From the NCBI GenBank assembly GCA_020746875.1, contig JAGTJL010000009.1, forward strand, positions 682,001-746,000: DNA of 64,000 bases. The letters run 5' to 3'. Below, one piece after another: positions 1 through 11,694 of the stretch (its first letter is position 1; each line of letters opens with the position of its first letter). The translations under genes were made by a program, and so were the position numbers. The notes under the pieces are model-generated. The model saw nothing but the letters and a program-made list of their open reading frames with translations. It was not told where the DNA came from and did not search any database. Source of the DNA: Rhexocercosporidium sp. MPI-PUGE-AT-0058. Its lineage: Eukaryota; Ascomycota; Leotiomycetes; Helotiales.

Positions 1-951
1 CTCTTCACTCCACTTGTCCTGATCAACATATCCAGAGGGGGATCTTTGGCAGTGAACATATGATCACCTATCGTATCCGAGGTGATAGCCTCTGGGTCTG
101 GGTATAGATGGTCTCGACTGTCATTTGGCGGAGACTCGGGGTAGAGCGTCGTGGTTGAAGAGACGGAATCGTCGATATCGGATGATGGAGAGCTTGAACG
201 TAGTGGAGACGTGCTAAGGTTCCTCGAGCGGATCTTTTGAGTGATTCTCGTTTGAGAAAATGGCCTTGCGTGAGCTGGTAGAGGTTTTGAGTAGTCCTCT
301 ACTGTTGATTTGATAGCCGAAGTGATCTCGTCCCGAGATGTGTATGGAAAACAGATATTCAAGGCACAGCTAGTATCGTTAGCAGTGTTTAACCACGAAA
401 CTTATATCGACTTACGTTCCGTTGTTCTTGGTCATGTCCACCGCTTTGTCAATGACTTGCAAGACGTCTGGTCGAAGTAGATCCCTGTTCCCTAACACCC
501 TCACACTGGCACCGTATCTCTCGAGCAATTCCCCGTGTTGAGAAAGTTGGGATAGCTTGATCTTGGCCATGTCCATCAAAGCATCCACCTCGTATTTCGA
601 CCGCTTGAAGTTTTCGATACTGAACGCATAGACCGTAACAACCTTGACTCCAGACTTATAGCAAACTTCTAAAATCTGATCCACCCCAGTCAGCAATCTG
701 CAATATATCCAAGAGCAAACTTCACCTACCTTAGCCAAAGCCTCGAACCCCAGATTATGCCCCTCTACAGTCTCGATTTTATGACTTCTGGCAAACCGTC
801 TGTTCCCATCCATAACGAAAGCAACATGCTGTGGTATAGATCCTTGCCTCAGAGCACCGATGAGTAATTCCCGCAGCTGATTGATGCCCCATTCAACAGG
901 CGGGGATTCGAGCATCCATTTTCGAAGCTGTGTGAGGTATGGAGAAGGCAT
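1..951 (-). CDS. Dehydrodolichyl diphosphate synthase (cis-prenyltransferase), 3' end cut by window edge
   Basis: Exons 951-730, 675-416 and 369-1 (continues past base 1). The enzyme condenses isopentenyl diphosphate units onto farnesyl diphosphate with cis geometry to make the polyprenyl precursor of dolichol at the ER, as yeast Rer2/Srt1 do. Seen: the substrate-binding FVMDGNRRFA box near residue 44, the FSIENFKR box near 100, then T-C-A-L-N-I-C-F-P-Y-T across the second splice, and the late DMLIRTSG box in the last visible codons. Intron 1 (54 nt, GTAGGT...CAG) and intron 2 (46 nt, GTAAGT...TAG) both keep phase. Start chosen at the first ATG, giving the usual short N-terminus. The missing part should hold only the final RxGxxRxSxF-type region. 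It is divergent from the PIG-A gene. Confidence 0.9.
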
Positions 952-1432
952 TATTTCGGAGCCAGCGGAGTTAGATCGTAGTTAATCAATCGTAGACGAA
1001 CGGGTGTTGAGAGAGGCGGCGTGGAGAGTGCTGAATGCGAGTTGAAACCTATGCCGGCATATGGAATACGTTTAGAGGGATCTGTGGCAACAGTAGTCGT
1101 CGTCGGCCTCGAATTAGTTGGCAGTGAAGCTGGCAGTGCTGTGAACCTTACGGCGAGGTTGCGCGGCAGGGCTGGGCATATAAGCTTCCAAGAAAGTGGC
1201 TTCGGCGTCAGGGTGTTGTGCCTGGCTGAGAGCTCCGATAAGCGATAAGGAGCCCCTAATTTTCTAAGGCCATGTCTCCTCTTGACCATGCCTCACTTCT
1301 ATTCATACTAAACTCTCCGTGCCAGATCTCTACGGACGAGATACCGAGAGCAGCCAGCGACTCTCGTATGCCAATTATGTGTCTGGACTGAATCCCACGT
1401 CTGCCACAGCACCAGCTGTTCGATTCGCAACA
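952..1432. promoter_or_regulatory. Divergent promoter between cis-prenyltransferase and PIG-A genes
   Basis: 481 bp separate the two ATGs, so both genes must start within this stretch. I see no clear TATA box. Open frames in it overlap both 5' ends and have no recognisable content. Confidence 0.6.
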
Positions 1433-2947
1433 ATGCCGTACAATATTGCCATGGTCAGCGACTACTTCTTCCCCCAACCAGGGGGAATTGAAAGTCATAT
1501 CTATCAGCTCTCCACGAAACTCATTGATCGCGGGCATAAAGTCATCATAATCACACATGCATACGAAGGCCGGACTGGGGTGCGGTATCTTACGAATGGC
1601 CTCAAAGTCTACCACGTTCCATTCTTCGTCATCTACCGTGCTTCGACATTTCCGACGGTCTTCTCATTCTTTCCTGTCTTTCGAAATATTGTCATTCGAG
1701 AGCAGATCGAGATTGTACATGGCCATGCGAGTCTGAGCAGTCTTTGCCATGAAGCTATCTTGCATGCGAGGACAATGGGCTTGAGGACGGTGTTTACAGA
1801 TCATTCGCTGTTCGGATTCGCAGATGCAGCCAGCATCCTCACAAACAAGCTTCTCAAATTCATCCTCAGTGACGTGGACCATGTCGTTTGTGTCAGTCAT
1901 ACATGGTAGGAAACCCACTGAAACTAGTTGGCTTGACTGACCATGTCTAGCAAGGAGAATACCGTTCTACGAGCCTCTCTCGACCCTCTTATGGTTTCGG
2001 TCATTCCCAACGCAGTTGTGGCCGAGAACTTTCGTCCTCTCCATCACCCCTCGTACCCATCCGAATTCAACAATCAGCTCGTGCCCGTGCCTCAACATCT
2101 CGGGCCTCATGATGTGATTACAATTGTTGTTATATCGCGACTTTTCTACAACAAGGGGACGGACCTTTTGGTTGCAGCAATACCTCGAATCCTGGCTAGT
2201 CATCCGAATGTGCGGTTTGTGATTGCTGGTTCTGGTCCTAAAGCCATTGATCTGGAACAGATGATTGAAAGGAACGTGCTGCAGGATCGAGTGGAGATGT
2301 TGGGCCCTGTCAGACACGAAGAAGTGCGAGATGTTATGGTTAGGGGTCACATATACCTCCATCCAAGCTTGACGGAAGCTTTCGGGACAGTCATTGTGGA
2401 GGCTGCGAGCTGTGGGCTATATGTTGTGTGTACACAAGTCGGTGGGATTCCGGAAGTACTCCCAGCCCATATGACGGTATTCGCCAAGCCAGAAGAGGAC
2501 GACTTGGTTGCCGCAACCGGGAAGGCCATCGCGTCTTTGCGAGCGAACAAAGTCAGAACAGAGAAGTTTCACGATCAGGTGAAGATGATGTATTCCTGGA
2601 CCGATGTGGCAGAGCGAACGGAGAGGGTCTACGATGGCATATCAGGAGTTCTGAGTGAGGCAGACTTTTATGGATACGATGCTGCTGATGCTACAAGTTG
2701 GAGCGCAACACGAGGACGAGCTGGGGTACAAAGCTTTGCTTTGATCGACCGATTGAAGCGGTATTATGGCTGTGGGATTTGGGCCGGAAAGCTTTTCTGC
2801 CTTTGCGTAGTCATTGACTATCTGATCTTCCTTGTGCTTGAATTTCTGGCTCCAAGAGATGCCATCGACATTGCGAGGAATTGGCCCAAGAAGGTAACCG
2901 AGGAGAGAGTTTCGAGGGAAAGATCAACATTTGGTCGAAGACCTTGA
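1433..2947 (+). CDS. GPI GlcNAc-transferase catalytic subunit (PIG-A/Gpi3)
   Basis: Exons 1433-1905 and 1951-2947; 489 aa. Catalytic GT4 subunit that transfers GlcNAc from UDP-GlcNAc to phosphatidylinositol, the first GPI-anchor step, on the cytosolic ER face. Seen: N-terminal [16 protein letters not shown] loop (residues 3-18), SHT-C-KENT across the 45-nt intron, SVIPNAV near 180, and the EX7E region [19 protein letters not shown] near 300-320. A hydrophobic C-terminal segment ([17 protein letters not shown], about 445-461) fits the single ER anchor. The ATG at 1433 places YNIAMVSD at the usual position; an in-frame upstream open stretch lacks a better start. Length matches the family (about 450-510 aa). 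Confidence 0.95.
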
Positions 2948-3308
2948 GTCCGGGCCTCGGGTAGCCAACTTCCTTGGCTGGCATACTTATAACCTCTGAT
3001 GGAATGTTCGAGGCTGAACCATGAATCTGGGAGCTTAGGTGTAGGCTTTCAATGCGGTTCAACAGACGTGAACATCTCAGTCGGGCAGTACTGTGGGAGC
3101 TTTCTCGCTGCAATACCGCGCCTGGTATAGCGCCGCAACTAGACCCTGCACTGGTAGGCTACCTGTTGTCTCTGAGTCAGACCGTTCAACTTCCACACCG
3201 AACCCGAATCGGGCCGTGGCGTTTTAGGACTGGCCAGTAAGGGAAAACTTATAAGACAGGCAGGGCTTCTATGTATTCCGTCGCTTGAAATACCCTTCAG
3301 TCGTCGCT
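2948..3308. other. Intergenic, PIG-A 3' end to GNAT start
   Basis: 361 bp, terminator and promoter space. Nothing recognisable apart from a short open frame at 3052-3240 without coding features. Confidence 0.5.
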
Positions 3309-4106
3309 ATGTCCTCCTTGGCTGCTGGCACAACTTTCCAAGATACGCATGTGCTCAGCGACTCGAGGCCCGATATCCCACCCCCACTCAATAGATTCGG
3401 TCTACGCCCATTGATCCTCGCCGATGTTCCAACCCTGGCCCTTCATTCTGCGGAGGCTTATTGGGAAGGGCCAGTAAATCGTTTCATTGCACCTCATGCT
3501 GCCAAATATCGCTCCGATTTTGTTCGAAATTTTCATCAAGGAATTCGCAAGCGTTTGTTCAATCCTCGGAGCCTATCCCTTGTAGTGTACGAGGCCTCTG
3601 ATCCAACATTTCCTGTGGGATACGCACAGTTCACGCGTCTGGGGGATGACGAGGGTGCTAAAGCCTACTTGGGCAAGCACAGTCTATGGGACAGAATTTG
3701 GTTCTTTGTCTTCGCCTGGTTCTTCTCAGTGTATGACAAGGTGGAGAACTCCATGTGGCCAGATAGGTCTAGGGATGTTGAGGCAACAAAGACATTCTTT
3801 GCCTCTGCGGCCGGCGACGAAAAGACATACTGGGAATTGCATCCTGAAAGAAGCAACAGGTGGCATGTGCAGAGTGTTGTCATCAGTCCTGCCTACCAAG
3901 GCAAAGGCCTCGGGAGAATGCTAGTTACAGAGGTCGTCAATCGTGCTCAGCATGAGAGGGTTATCATGGGCCTATCTGCCAGTCCTGCAGGAGAATTTCT
4001 GTACCGGAAACTCGGCTTTGAATTGTTGGGCGAATTCACGATAAGGATCGGCGGAGAGGAAGGTGGAGGGATCATGATTCGATATCCTGAAGGACAGGAT
4101 CAATAA
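3309..4106 (+). CDS. GNAT-family N-acetyltransferase
   Basis: Single exon, 265 aa. Acetyl-CoA-dependent acetyltransferase fold; substrate unknown. Seen: motif A VVISPAYQGKGLGRMLV with the Q-x-K-G-x-G acetyl-CoA pyrophosphate loop near residues 195-211, followed by a beta-bulge VIMGLSASPAGEFLYRKLGF typical of motif B (the A-x-x-FYxKxGF element). N-terminal half carries an R-P-L-x-x-x-D-x-P-x-L-A segment as in other fungal GNATs. The frame is open upstream to 3285 but begins with TTG there, so the first ATG at 3309 is used. Not related at a glance to the second GNAT at 7999. Confidence 0.85.
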   Translation: MSSLAAGTTFQDTHVLSDSRPDIPPPLNRFGLRPLILADVPTLALHSAEAYWEGPVNRFIAPHAAKYRSDFVRNFHQGIRKRLFNPRSLSLVVYEASDPTFPVGYAQFTRLGDDEGAKAYLGKHSLWDRIWFFVFAWFFSVYDKVENSMWPDRSRDVEATKTFFASAAGDEKTYWELHPERSNRWHVQSVVISPAYQGKGLGRMLVTEVVNRAQHERVIMGLSASPAGEFLYRKLGFELLGEFTIRIGGEEGGGIMIRYPEGQDQ

Positions 4107-4626
4107 TTGCTATGTTTTCATTATGTGCTGCCTTGGGGCAGGAGAAATGTTGTAGACGGCTTTGAAAATACTTACAAGTGGATGAAGATCTGGCAGAAGC
4201 ATTATGATCAACTGTAATCAGTGTACTCTCTGGAACGGCAGCTTTGTCTAGCTTTCTTCGCCCTTGTCAACAGAGCAACACATTCTGCCCCCAAAGGCGA
4301 AGCCATGCTCCAGGCGCCGGCATCGAAGGTGGCCGGGCATTGCATTCAATCAACTATTACCGAATCAGCAGGCTTGTATCATTGGTTTCTGTCAGACCCG
4401 GTTGCACTGCTAGACAATCAGAACTCCGTAAGCGCGGAGGCGGTACAGTTTTAGGATGGTTTCTGATGAAGCACCTGTCATCAGTCAATCTCTCTGAAAC
4501 CTGACCTGCATTGAGCCAGACCACACAGATATTTTCATAAAGTCAGCATGCACTTGAGTCATACAGACCTTTCTAAGTCAAAAAATGTAATGTTATCCAA
4601 ATTTTGTTGAGGCTATTGCCTGCATC
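4107..4626. other. Intergenic, GNAT to membrane protein
   Basis: 520 bp; two short overlapping open frames at 4221-4504 look like chance. No TATA box or repeat recognised. Confidence 0.5.
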
Positions 4627-6952
4627 ATGGCGACCAACCAGCGAGACCCATTCCTTCCCAAGAACAAACATGAAGAAGTCGCCTTTTCGCGCTGGGGAAT
4701 TGGTTGGCGAACTCCAGCATTCATCATAATTTGCTACCTAGTTGGTACTGCTTCTCTCCAGAACCGTTATTCTTTTACTAAATAAACTAGCCCTTGTGCT
4801 TGCCGCATTACATCTCGTCCTATTTAAATACCTCGACGAGCTACCAGCCGAGGGACCAGATCGGAAGATCCAACAGTCCTATGTCACTACAGCCTCGAAC
4901 ATACTTGCAACTGGATTCCAGGTATTCCTCCAAGCTTCTCTCGGATGCTCATTCGTCCAGTATCTATGGTACCTGCTGCGAGTACGCACTCTTCGTGTTG
5001 CGGCGATTGAGAACCTCTTCATTCTACGATCCCAGATCTACTTCCTATTTCGAATGTCCAATCTGAGAACAGCTCCTGTATTGGTGTCCCTCGCGAGTTT
5101 TATTTGGGCGTTGTATGTTGTCACTAGCTTTCCTCCTGGAGCCTTGACGGTTGAACCTGCGAACTTTACGAAGGTTGTTCCCATGGTTGTTCCCACTTTC
5201 AATGCATCATTTGTGAGCTCAGAATCCTCTTGCTCGTTATTTGAAATTGATTCATACGACTGAGCTGGTTTGACTGGACACAGATGGGAAATGGTACAGG
5301 TGCGGACGCCTATGCCTTCGCACTAGATAGGATTGTCCCTACTATTCCAGACTTCATAACTTCCAGGTCAACACATTCAGCGGCAATGGATGAAGTATCC
5401 ATTCTGACGAGCAACAGGTCCCTCCTTGGCTCGACGTTTCCTAGTTCTCTGCAACGTCTTTCAAATTCCGTGATAGTCAGTGGAGCAGCCAACCCGATCC
5501 TCTCTCCTTGTGGAGCAAATTGTTCGTACACAACCGCATTCGATGCTCCCTACTTTCAATGTATTACCGTCATGTCCAACTTCACTGTTGATGTCAAGAA
5601 GATGGTCGGTGGTCAACCACAAGCTTACACTGGGGTGTTCACGAGTGACGATCTCAAGGACCAAAGACGTGGCAAAGAGACGAACACTTTCATCGATACC
5701 GCACCAGAATTACAGGCACTTGGAAGATCAAACGCTACGTTCGTAACAAAGCTGCAGTCTCCGATTGCAATATCGAGTGACAAGGATATGGTCTTGATGT
5801 CCCGACAGGAGATGACCTGTTCCACCGCTCAAATGAAATACACTGTTCTTCATACGTTCAGAAATACAGAATTGTCAACAAATATTACCACCGGTGCTGT
5901 TCGAGCCCTTAATTCATTCTACCAGATACCGATGGAGAATCTTTACGGGAACAATACTGTGCCTGGATTACTCCTCCCTGGCTTCTACGATAAGTCTCTT
6001 GTCTTGGGTACTGGGCCGGTGAATTGGACCGATCAATCCTTGCAGTGGTACCACGATCTTAATCTGATCAACATCATCGACACAGTTTCCTCTTCCATTG
6101 CTGGTGGATACAAGGCCCTATCTTGGGAGAACCGAACGGAACCTAACGTCACGATCCCAGGATTTGGAAATATTTTATGGTCTGTGAATGTAGATTGGTT
6201 AGATGCTATAGTTGAAGTAACCTCAAGCGGTGGATTTGGTAATGGGCTTTCCATTACAGGTATGTCCCTTACTAAACTTTTGTGAGACATTGCTGAAGAT
6301 CTCAGGGCCCTTCAACGGGACATTAATCGCCAATTCACGACTCAACGAATACTTCGGCCGCGTGCAGAAGAACACCGAACTGAGCGAACACGGCCCAGTC
6401 ATCGGGTTCAAGATCACACAAGATCTCCTCAATGAGATGCTCATGAACGTCACCATGTCTACAATAACAGCTTATGACTTCTGGAACACGACCGTTAACG
6501 TTACAGTTGACAATCTCATCAACGTCTACAAGTTTAGCCGCCCTCTGAACCTCATCGTACCTTACTCTGCCAGTCTCTTGATCGCCTTGCCATTTATCGT
6601 CTTGGGTCTGTGGGCATTGTACCAGAATGGCGTTCCAGCCACAGATGGAGGATTCATCCAATTGATCACCACCTCGACTGGAAGCCGTAAGCTGCGAAAC
6701 GCAGCTGCTGGGGGCTGTCTTGGTGCAAGTGAGAACGCTCCTTCAGCATTAAAGAATTTGAGGGTTCGATATGGAGAAGTGATGGGGAGTGAAGGGGATA
6801 GGAAGGGTCGAGTTGTTAGAAGAGCAGGGTTTGGAACTGAGGATGAGATTAGACCGCTGGTTAAAGGTGCTAAATATGGGGTGATGAAGGATGAGAGAGT
6901 TATTGGATTTGAGAGTCTTGCTGGGAGTGAGATTTGGGGAAGAGCTCTGTAG
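4627..6952 (+). CDS. Large-loop fungal membrane protein of unknown function
   Basis: Four exons: 4627-4744, 4791-5212, 5284-6259, 6306-6952; 720 aa, all junctions in phase. Seen: three hydrophobic segments in the first ~190 residues (IIICYLVALVLAALHLVLF about 32-50; ATGFQVFL... about 80-100; LVSLASFIWALYVVTSF about 155-171), a long hydrophilic central region of about 430 residues with many N-x-S/T sequons and scattered cysteines, and a last membrane span LIVPYSASLLIALPFIVLGLWAL near 605. The topology suggests a big extracytoplasmic glycosylated domain and a cytosolic tail of about 95 residues. This architecture is common in filamentous ascomycetes; I know no assigned activity. Confidence 0.8.
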
Positions 6953-7998
6953 AGTTTTGGCTGGGAATGACATTTTTCGAGACTTACTCGCAAATCTCTG
7001 GAGCATTTTTTTTAGTAGTAAAAGACAAAAACACCACGTTTATTCGATTTAAGGGCAAAATAAAGATCCTACAGAGGAGTTAGACCCGGTATCTGGAGGG
7101 GAATGCGTGGTGGAGTTGGGTAACAGGGGAGCAGATATTAATGTGAAAGACCACGGAGATTTGAAACTCGAAGATCAGGTAAAGAACAAAGGGCACACAA
7201 TCACAATAGAAAAAAGGAGAGTTATTGGCTTTAAAGAATTCCTAGTACAGAACCGGAGATTCGGCCGTTTGGAAGAGGACGAGGAAGGGGAAGAGGGAGA
7301 AGGAGAATAGAAACAAACGGTGCACTGAAAGGAGGATTGGCTGGCACCAAGGAACATGGGAAGGGGCATGGAGATGACCACCAGACTCTGCGTTAAGCTC
7401 TGAACTGCCTGCTCGAATCATTGGATCTGAAACCATATCACAATAGTGAAACTTTGTGGCGAGACTTCTAAACTCTCCGACAAAATTCTCCAAAGCAAAG
7501 GAACCCCAGCCGAAAGTGTAAATAATGCATCCTATTCCACTCGCTAGTTTACTTTATGTGAAAAATCAACAAATAGACCTGCATTGTAATCGCAGTTGAT
7601 TTACTCATACTGTTCGAAATGGGATCGAGAGGTTTTGGTCTGGGTGTGTTTCATTGGTTCTCTAGATATTCATTACACCCGCCCACCTTAATGTGATCTA
7701 TCAGAAATAGCGGTTCACGTCGCTTTCGCTCCCAAATAGGCAGGTATACCTCGGATCACAACCTAAGGTAGTAGTATCCACATGAGTCAAGCTGACTGTA
7801 TAGATAGCAGCTAGTATGCGAGTGAGATGAGAAAGCTTACTTCAAGACACTCATGCAAAGCGCAAGATAAGTCCAGAGACCTGCATACCTAAAACCGAAC
7901 AATCCCAGTCAGCTTCAACCACCAAACAGATTTCTGTACAAGCTTTTTGATTTAGAGCTGAAAATTGAACTCTCACGAGAATCCCACCAAGATCTACG
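6953..7998. other. Intergenic region, about 1 kb
   Basis: Contains 3' flank of the membrane-protein gene (a short T run near 7007-7013) and the promoter of the next GNAT gene. Short open frames at 7107-7493 are purine-rich low-complexity sequence; no gene is supported. Confidence 0.5.
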
Positions 7999-8805
7999 AT
8001 GGCATTCGAACTATTCGAAGGCTCCGAGGAAGACGTACCATTGGTGGCAGAAATCTTCGTAGCGGCCATGTCAAAGGACCTACAGTGGCAGTCCTTGATG
8101 CGCGATGTGAAGTTCGAGGACTGGCTAGCATGGCAGGTGGAATATTTCAAGCTTCGATGGAAGCTACCAGACAAGAGACTTTTCTTTGCGAGAGAGACAG
8201 CTACGGGGTGAGCTATTCACTAGGACCTCAGCTTCCCGAATGTCACTCTTAGGAAAATTTTCTTAGAGATCATGCTAAGGTGGATTTTGGATAGGAAAGT
8301 AGTGGGGTACACGATCTTAGGTCTCCCCGGAAACTTCTCAAAGGAGCAAATTGATGCTTCGTCCGGTGTCCCGCCAATGCCGGAAGGTGTCAACCAAGTG
8401 ATACTGAAGGCAATGGTGGCGCTGATTGGGATATCGAAGGAACACGGTTATGACTCAACGAAGCATTACCGTAAGATATTTTCAGCCCATCTCTGCAATC
8501 CTCAGATCAAAAACTGACATTCAAGGCCAGACCGAAAAGGTATAGCAGTCCTACCCGAGTATCAGAGGAGAGGAATTGCAAGAATGCTTTCAGAGCGCCT
8601 GAATGAGATTGTGGACGAGGAAGGCGGTGCGACTTATGTTGTCACGATGCCGGTCTCGTCGCAGCTTTTTGCAACGCAGGAGTTTGAGATTGTTGGGATA
8701 CGGTCGATGGATATGACTGAGTTTGGAGGTGCCCCGTCTGATGGGAATAACTATGTCATGCTCAGGAAGCCTCACGGAAATACAAATGCAAGCTTGGAAT
8801 CTTGA
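7999..8805 (+). CDS. Small GNAT-family acetyltransferase
   Basis: Exons 7999-8207, 8295-8470, 8531-8805; 219 aa. Splicing was deduced from frame: donor GTGAGC, branch-like TGCTAAG and acceptor GGATAG give ...ETATG-KVVGYT..., and donor GTAAGA, branch CTGAC, acceptor GGCCAG give ...KHY-HRKGIAVLPEYQ.... Seen: beta-4/motif A VLPEYQRRGIARML (Q-x-x-G-x-A loop, near residues 139-152) and a C-terminal F-x-x-x-E-F-E-I-V-G motif B. N-terminal ELFEGSEEDVPLVAEIF is the usual first strand/helix. The first acceptor has two further in-frame alternatives, so residues around 70-75 are uncertain. Substrate unknown. Confidence 0.8.
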
Positions 8806-9002
8806 ATATGTAGTATCTTGGGATTGCTATACTTGTGCCTCCATATAAGGGCTCATGTCGCAGCGCAGAGACCAAACGAGATTGCCTTTAGCAAGACTGC
8901 TTCCAGTCCAGCTGAAAATAAAACAATATCAGAGTCAATATTGAATGAGCTTTGAGTCCCTCCCCATGATATCAACAAGTGGCCTCCATAGGACCGCGAA
9001 AT

Positions 9003-10152
9003 CTAGAAATTGAAGGAGGAAGTCCTCCGACTCAGGCGTTTGTGAGGTGGTTGGAAAGGAGGGATTATAACCTCAATTCCAATCCCAGACTTCGACGGTC
9101 GAGTAGAAGATTTTGAACTGCGACGAGTCCGACGGCGCTGAGGCAACGCGGGAAACTTTGAGGGGCCAACATAATCGTCGTCATCAGAGACTTTAACAAT
9201 CGCAGCCCGAGAACCTGTGGAAGCCATCATCTTTTTGCTTTGACGAGTTCGGCGAGTGGAGGTAGTTTGAGTCGTTGATTCTGTAATGACGGGGCAAACA
9301 GAGGCATCTCCGTCATCATCCTCCTCCTCCTCAATTTGAGCATTTTCGTCTTCTACCAGCTCCGTTTTGCGGCCATTTTGTATCTTTTTAGACCGACGGG
9401 AGAGTTGATTGAGGATGCCTTGGAGTTCATTTCGAGCGTCTGCACAACCCGCAGTAGTGTTCAAGTCATGCTTGCTGCCCAAATGTGTATTGGTAAATAT
9501 ACTGCTTTGGAACAGATCTGCACGTCGATGCCGAGGAGGAATTTTGACTGAAACCCCATAATCAGCTTTGTATACAATGGAATGTCTTGTCTGAATGACT
9601 TACCTCCGCCGACTCGAATCGAGCATTTCCAACCCTGACTTCCCCAGTGACAATTCGCACACTGCCCTTGGAAAGGAACGGATCCTTCAGGACGACCGGG
9701 ATACTCCAAGTCGATGGGAAACGAAACACATCCCCTCCACGTCCTCGTACGGCCCAAAGCAAAGACCCGAGCACAGCAACCGCATATATCATCACCCAAA
9801 TTAAGCTTGCCATATGATTGAATGATGCCAGATTGGGAATAAGTCTGGTTGTTCTTCAAAGCCAGGATGTTCTCCTTTGCGGGCTCAGCTTCGCGCTGCA
9901 AGGGGAGATCATCTTCGTAAGATCGGATGTATTCCCAATCGGAGTGCTGGCAGAGGCGTTTAGAGTGGAAGGTGAAAGACTTCTGTTGAGCTGCGCGGAT
10001 TTCTTTGGCTGTTTGCTTTTCTACTTTCTGTGTAGGGAAGGTGTTAGCAAGTATGCTTCTAGGAAAAAGATGTGAGACTCTAGAATATGCGCACTTACTT
10101 TGCTGTGAAGTGGGAGGATTGGAGGTTTGGGATTGCTGTTGAAGCGACCCAT
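9003..10152 (-). CDS. DUF3716-like Cys-rich protein, probably nuclear
   Basis: Exons 10152-10099, 10027-9604, 9547-9003; 340 aa, all in phase. Seen: a Cys block near residues 95-157 with ICGCC, then RGCVSFP, then QCANCHWGS and WKCS, the layout of the fungal DUF3716 family (putative metal-binding, function unknown). C-terminal 180 residues are low-complexity: an acidic run (EEEEDDDGD), then basic SRRTRQSKK, RRRTRRSSK and KRLSRRTS patches resembling nuclear localisation signals. I infer a chromatin- or nucleus-associated protein, without a known role. The second intron (56 nt) has a perfect GTAAGT donor and TTTCAG acceptor. Confidence 0.75.
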
Positions 10153-11694
10153 TTTTACTTCAGACTGTGGAGTGTTGTTGCCAGTGTTCGTGCCGTTCGT
10201 GACGTTCGTGATGTAATCCGTACTTCGTATGAGCAGTTGAGATCGAGGCAGCTAGAGGAGAGAAGCTGCATGTGATGTTTCGTCTCAAGGTTAAGGTGAA
10301 AGAAGTTGAATTGTGAGCGGGGCCAATGTTTGTTTGTTCGGTACGGGGAAGTGCGTCAATAACTCTGAACAAGCGAATCAGGCAATCACAACAGCGGACC
10401 CCTTTTTCGATTGGTTGAACGACTCAAATCTCCCCATTTCAGCGCTGTCATTGTGATGTATCGTTATTCCAGGTTAAAAGCAAAGCTTTCTCGTCATATG
10501 AGATTTGATTACTCTTTGAAATGTTGCAACATATAGAGTAATCGTTCGACGAGCAGAAAGCAGTAGGAGCAAATTACTGTATGTATGGCTCCGACAAACC
10601 GATTACTCTAAGGACAAGAACTGGTAACCTCGTAATCGTCTCCGTACTTGCGAGCAAACATCGCTTTCTCCGCGTCTCCTCCTATTCCCAGTATCCTATG
10701 ACTCCGCGCATGGGTGCCTCGCTTCTCGGGATTTGATACAAGAAATGCTGAACTCGAGCTTCGGGATTCCATGCCGCATTTCTACAATAGGCAGATTAAG
10801 CCTAGGCTGAGCTTCATTGAAGTACCAGTGATGAGAATAGTTCCTTCATAAGAATGAAAATGCAAGCTTATGTGAAGAATAGAAAGTTGGAAAGACATGA
10901 AGTTCTCCCTGATTTCACCCTACGGTCAAGAGAAAAGTAATATTACCTATTCCAACAAAGTACAGTAGCTATTCACGCGCACTTCCACTCACACTCACGC
11001 TTCCAACATTATGACCATCATTCCATCTCTCGAACCAGCCATCCCCAGCCCAGCTAGTCAGAACCAACCCATCGGATCACCAATCACCACCAAAACAGTA
11101 AAGCTCAAACTCAAAATTAAACCCGAATATTCCCAGCCCCACTCTCCCTCCAAACCAAAACAAACCACCCACGAAAGTACCCTCACCTCACACGATCCGC
11201 TTCCTCACTCACTAATCAACACCTTGAATCCGATCTTGTCCACGGAGAGGACAATGTGGTAGAACTGTCAGATGTCAGATGTCATATCCCAACCCCAGGC
11301 TCAAAGTTAAACCCGATTATTCCCCAGGTCACCAACAGCAAGTCACGTATCGTGATGTAAGAACTCTGTTGGAAACTTTTGCTGGCGGCTGCGGGGTTTG
11401 AGGTTTAAACCAATGAATCACGAGCTTTTGGGCTTACAGTTGTGGTTTGTTCGGGACGGGAATAACTTTTTGGGTTCTGATGTGATATCTGATGTGATGT
11501 CTGGTCTGGTGTGTATGATGGAAGCATGATTCACTATGTTAGGTCAGCCGAAGGTATACTTAGAACTCGGACTTCGGGATTCCTGTGTGGTGGAAGGAGG
11601 AGTATAAAAGTAGCTACATACTTTTTAACTCTTTTTTGAACATTCTCTTCAGTGATACAGGAAACAAGCAAGAAATTATCCATAACACTAAGAC
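10153..11694. other. Intergenic region, about 1.5 kb, divergent promoters
   Basis: Separates the DUF3716-like gene (minus) from the monooxygenase (plus). An ATG-initiated open frame of 83 codons at 11011-11262 is Pro/Ser/Thr/Lys-rich and has no recognisable domain; I do not call it a gene. An imperfect direct repeat of about 26 bp (around 11110-11135 and 11300-11325) lies here. Confidence 0.5.
11603..11609 (+). promoter_or_regulatory. TATA box of monooxygenase gene
   Basis: TATAAAA, 92 bp upstream of the ATG at 11695, with pyrimidine-rich sequence between. Confidence 0.55.
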
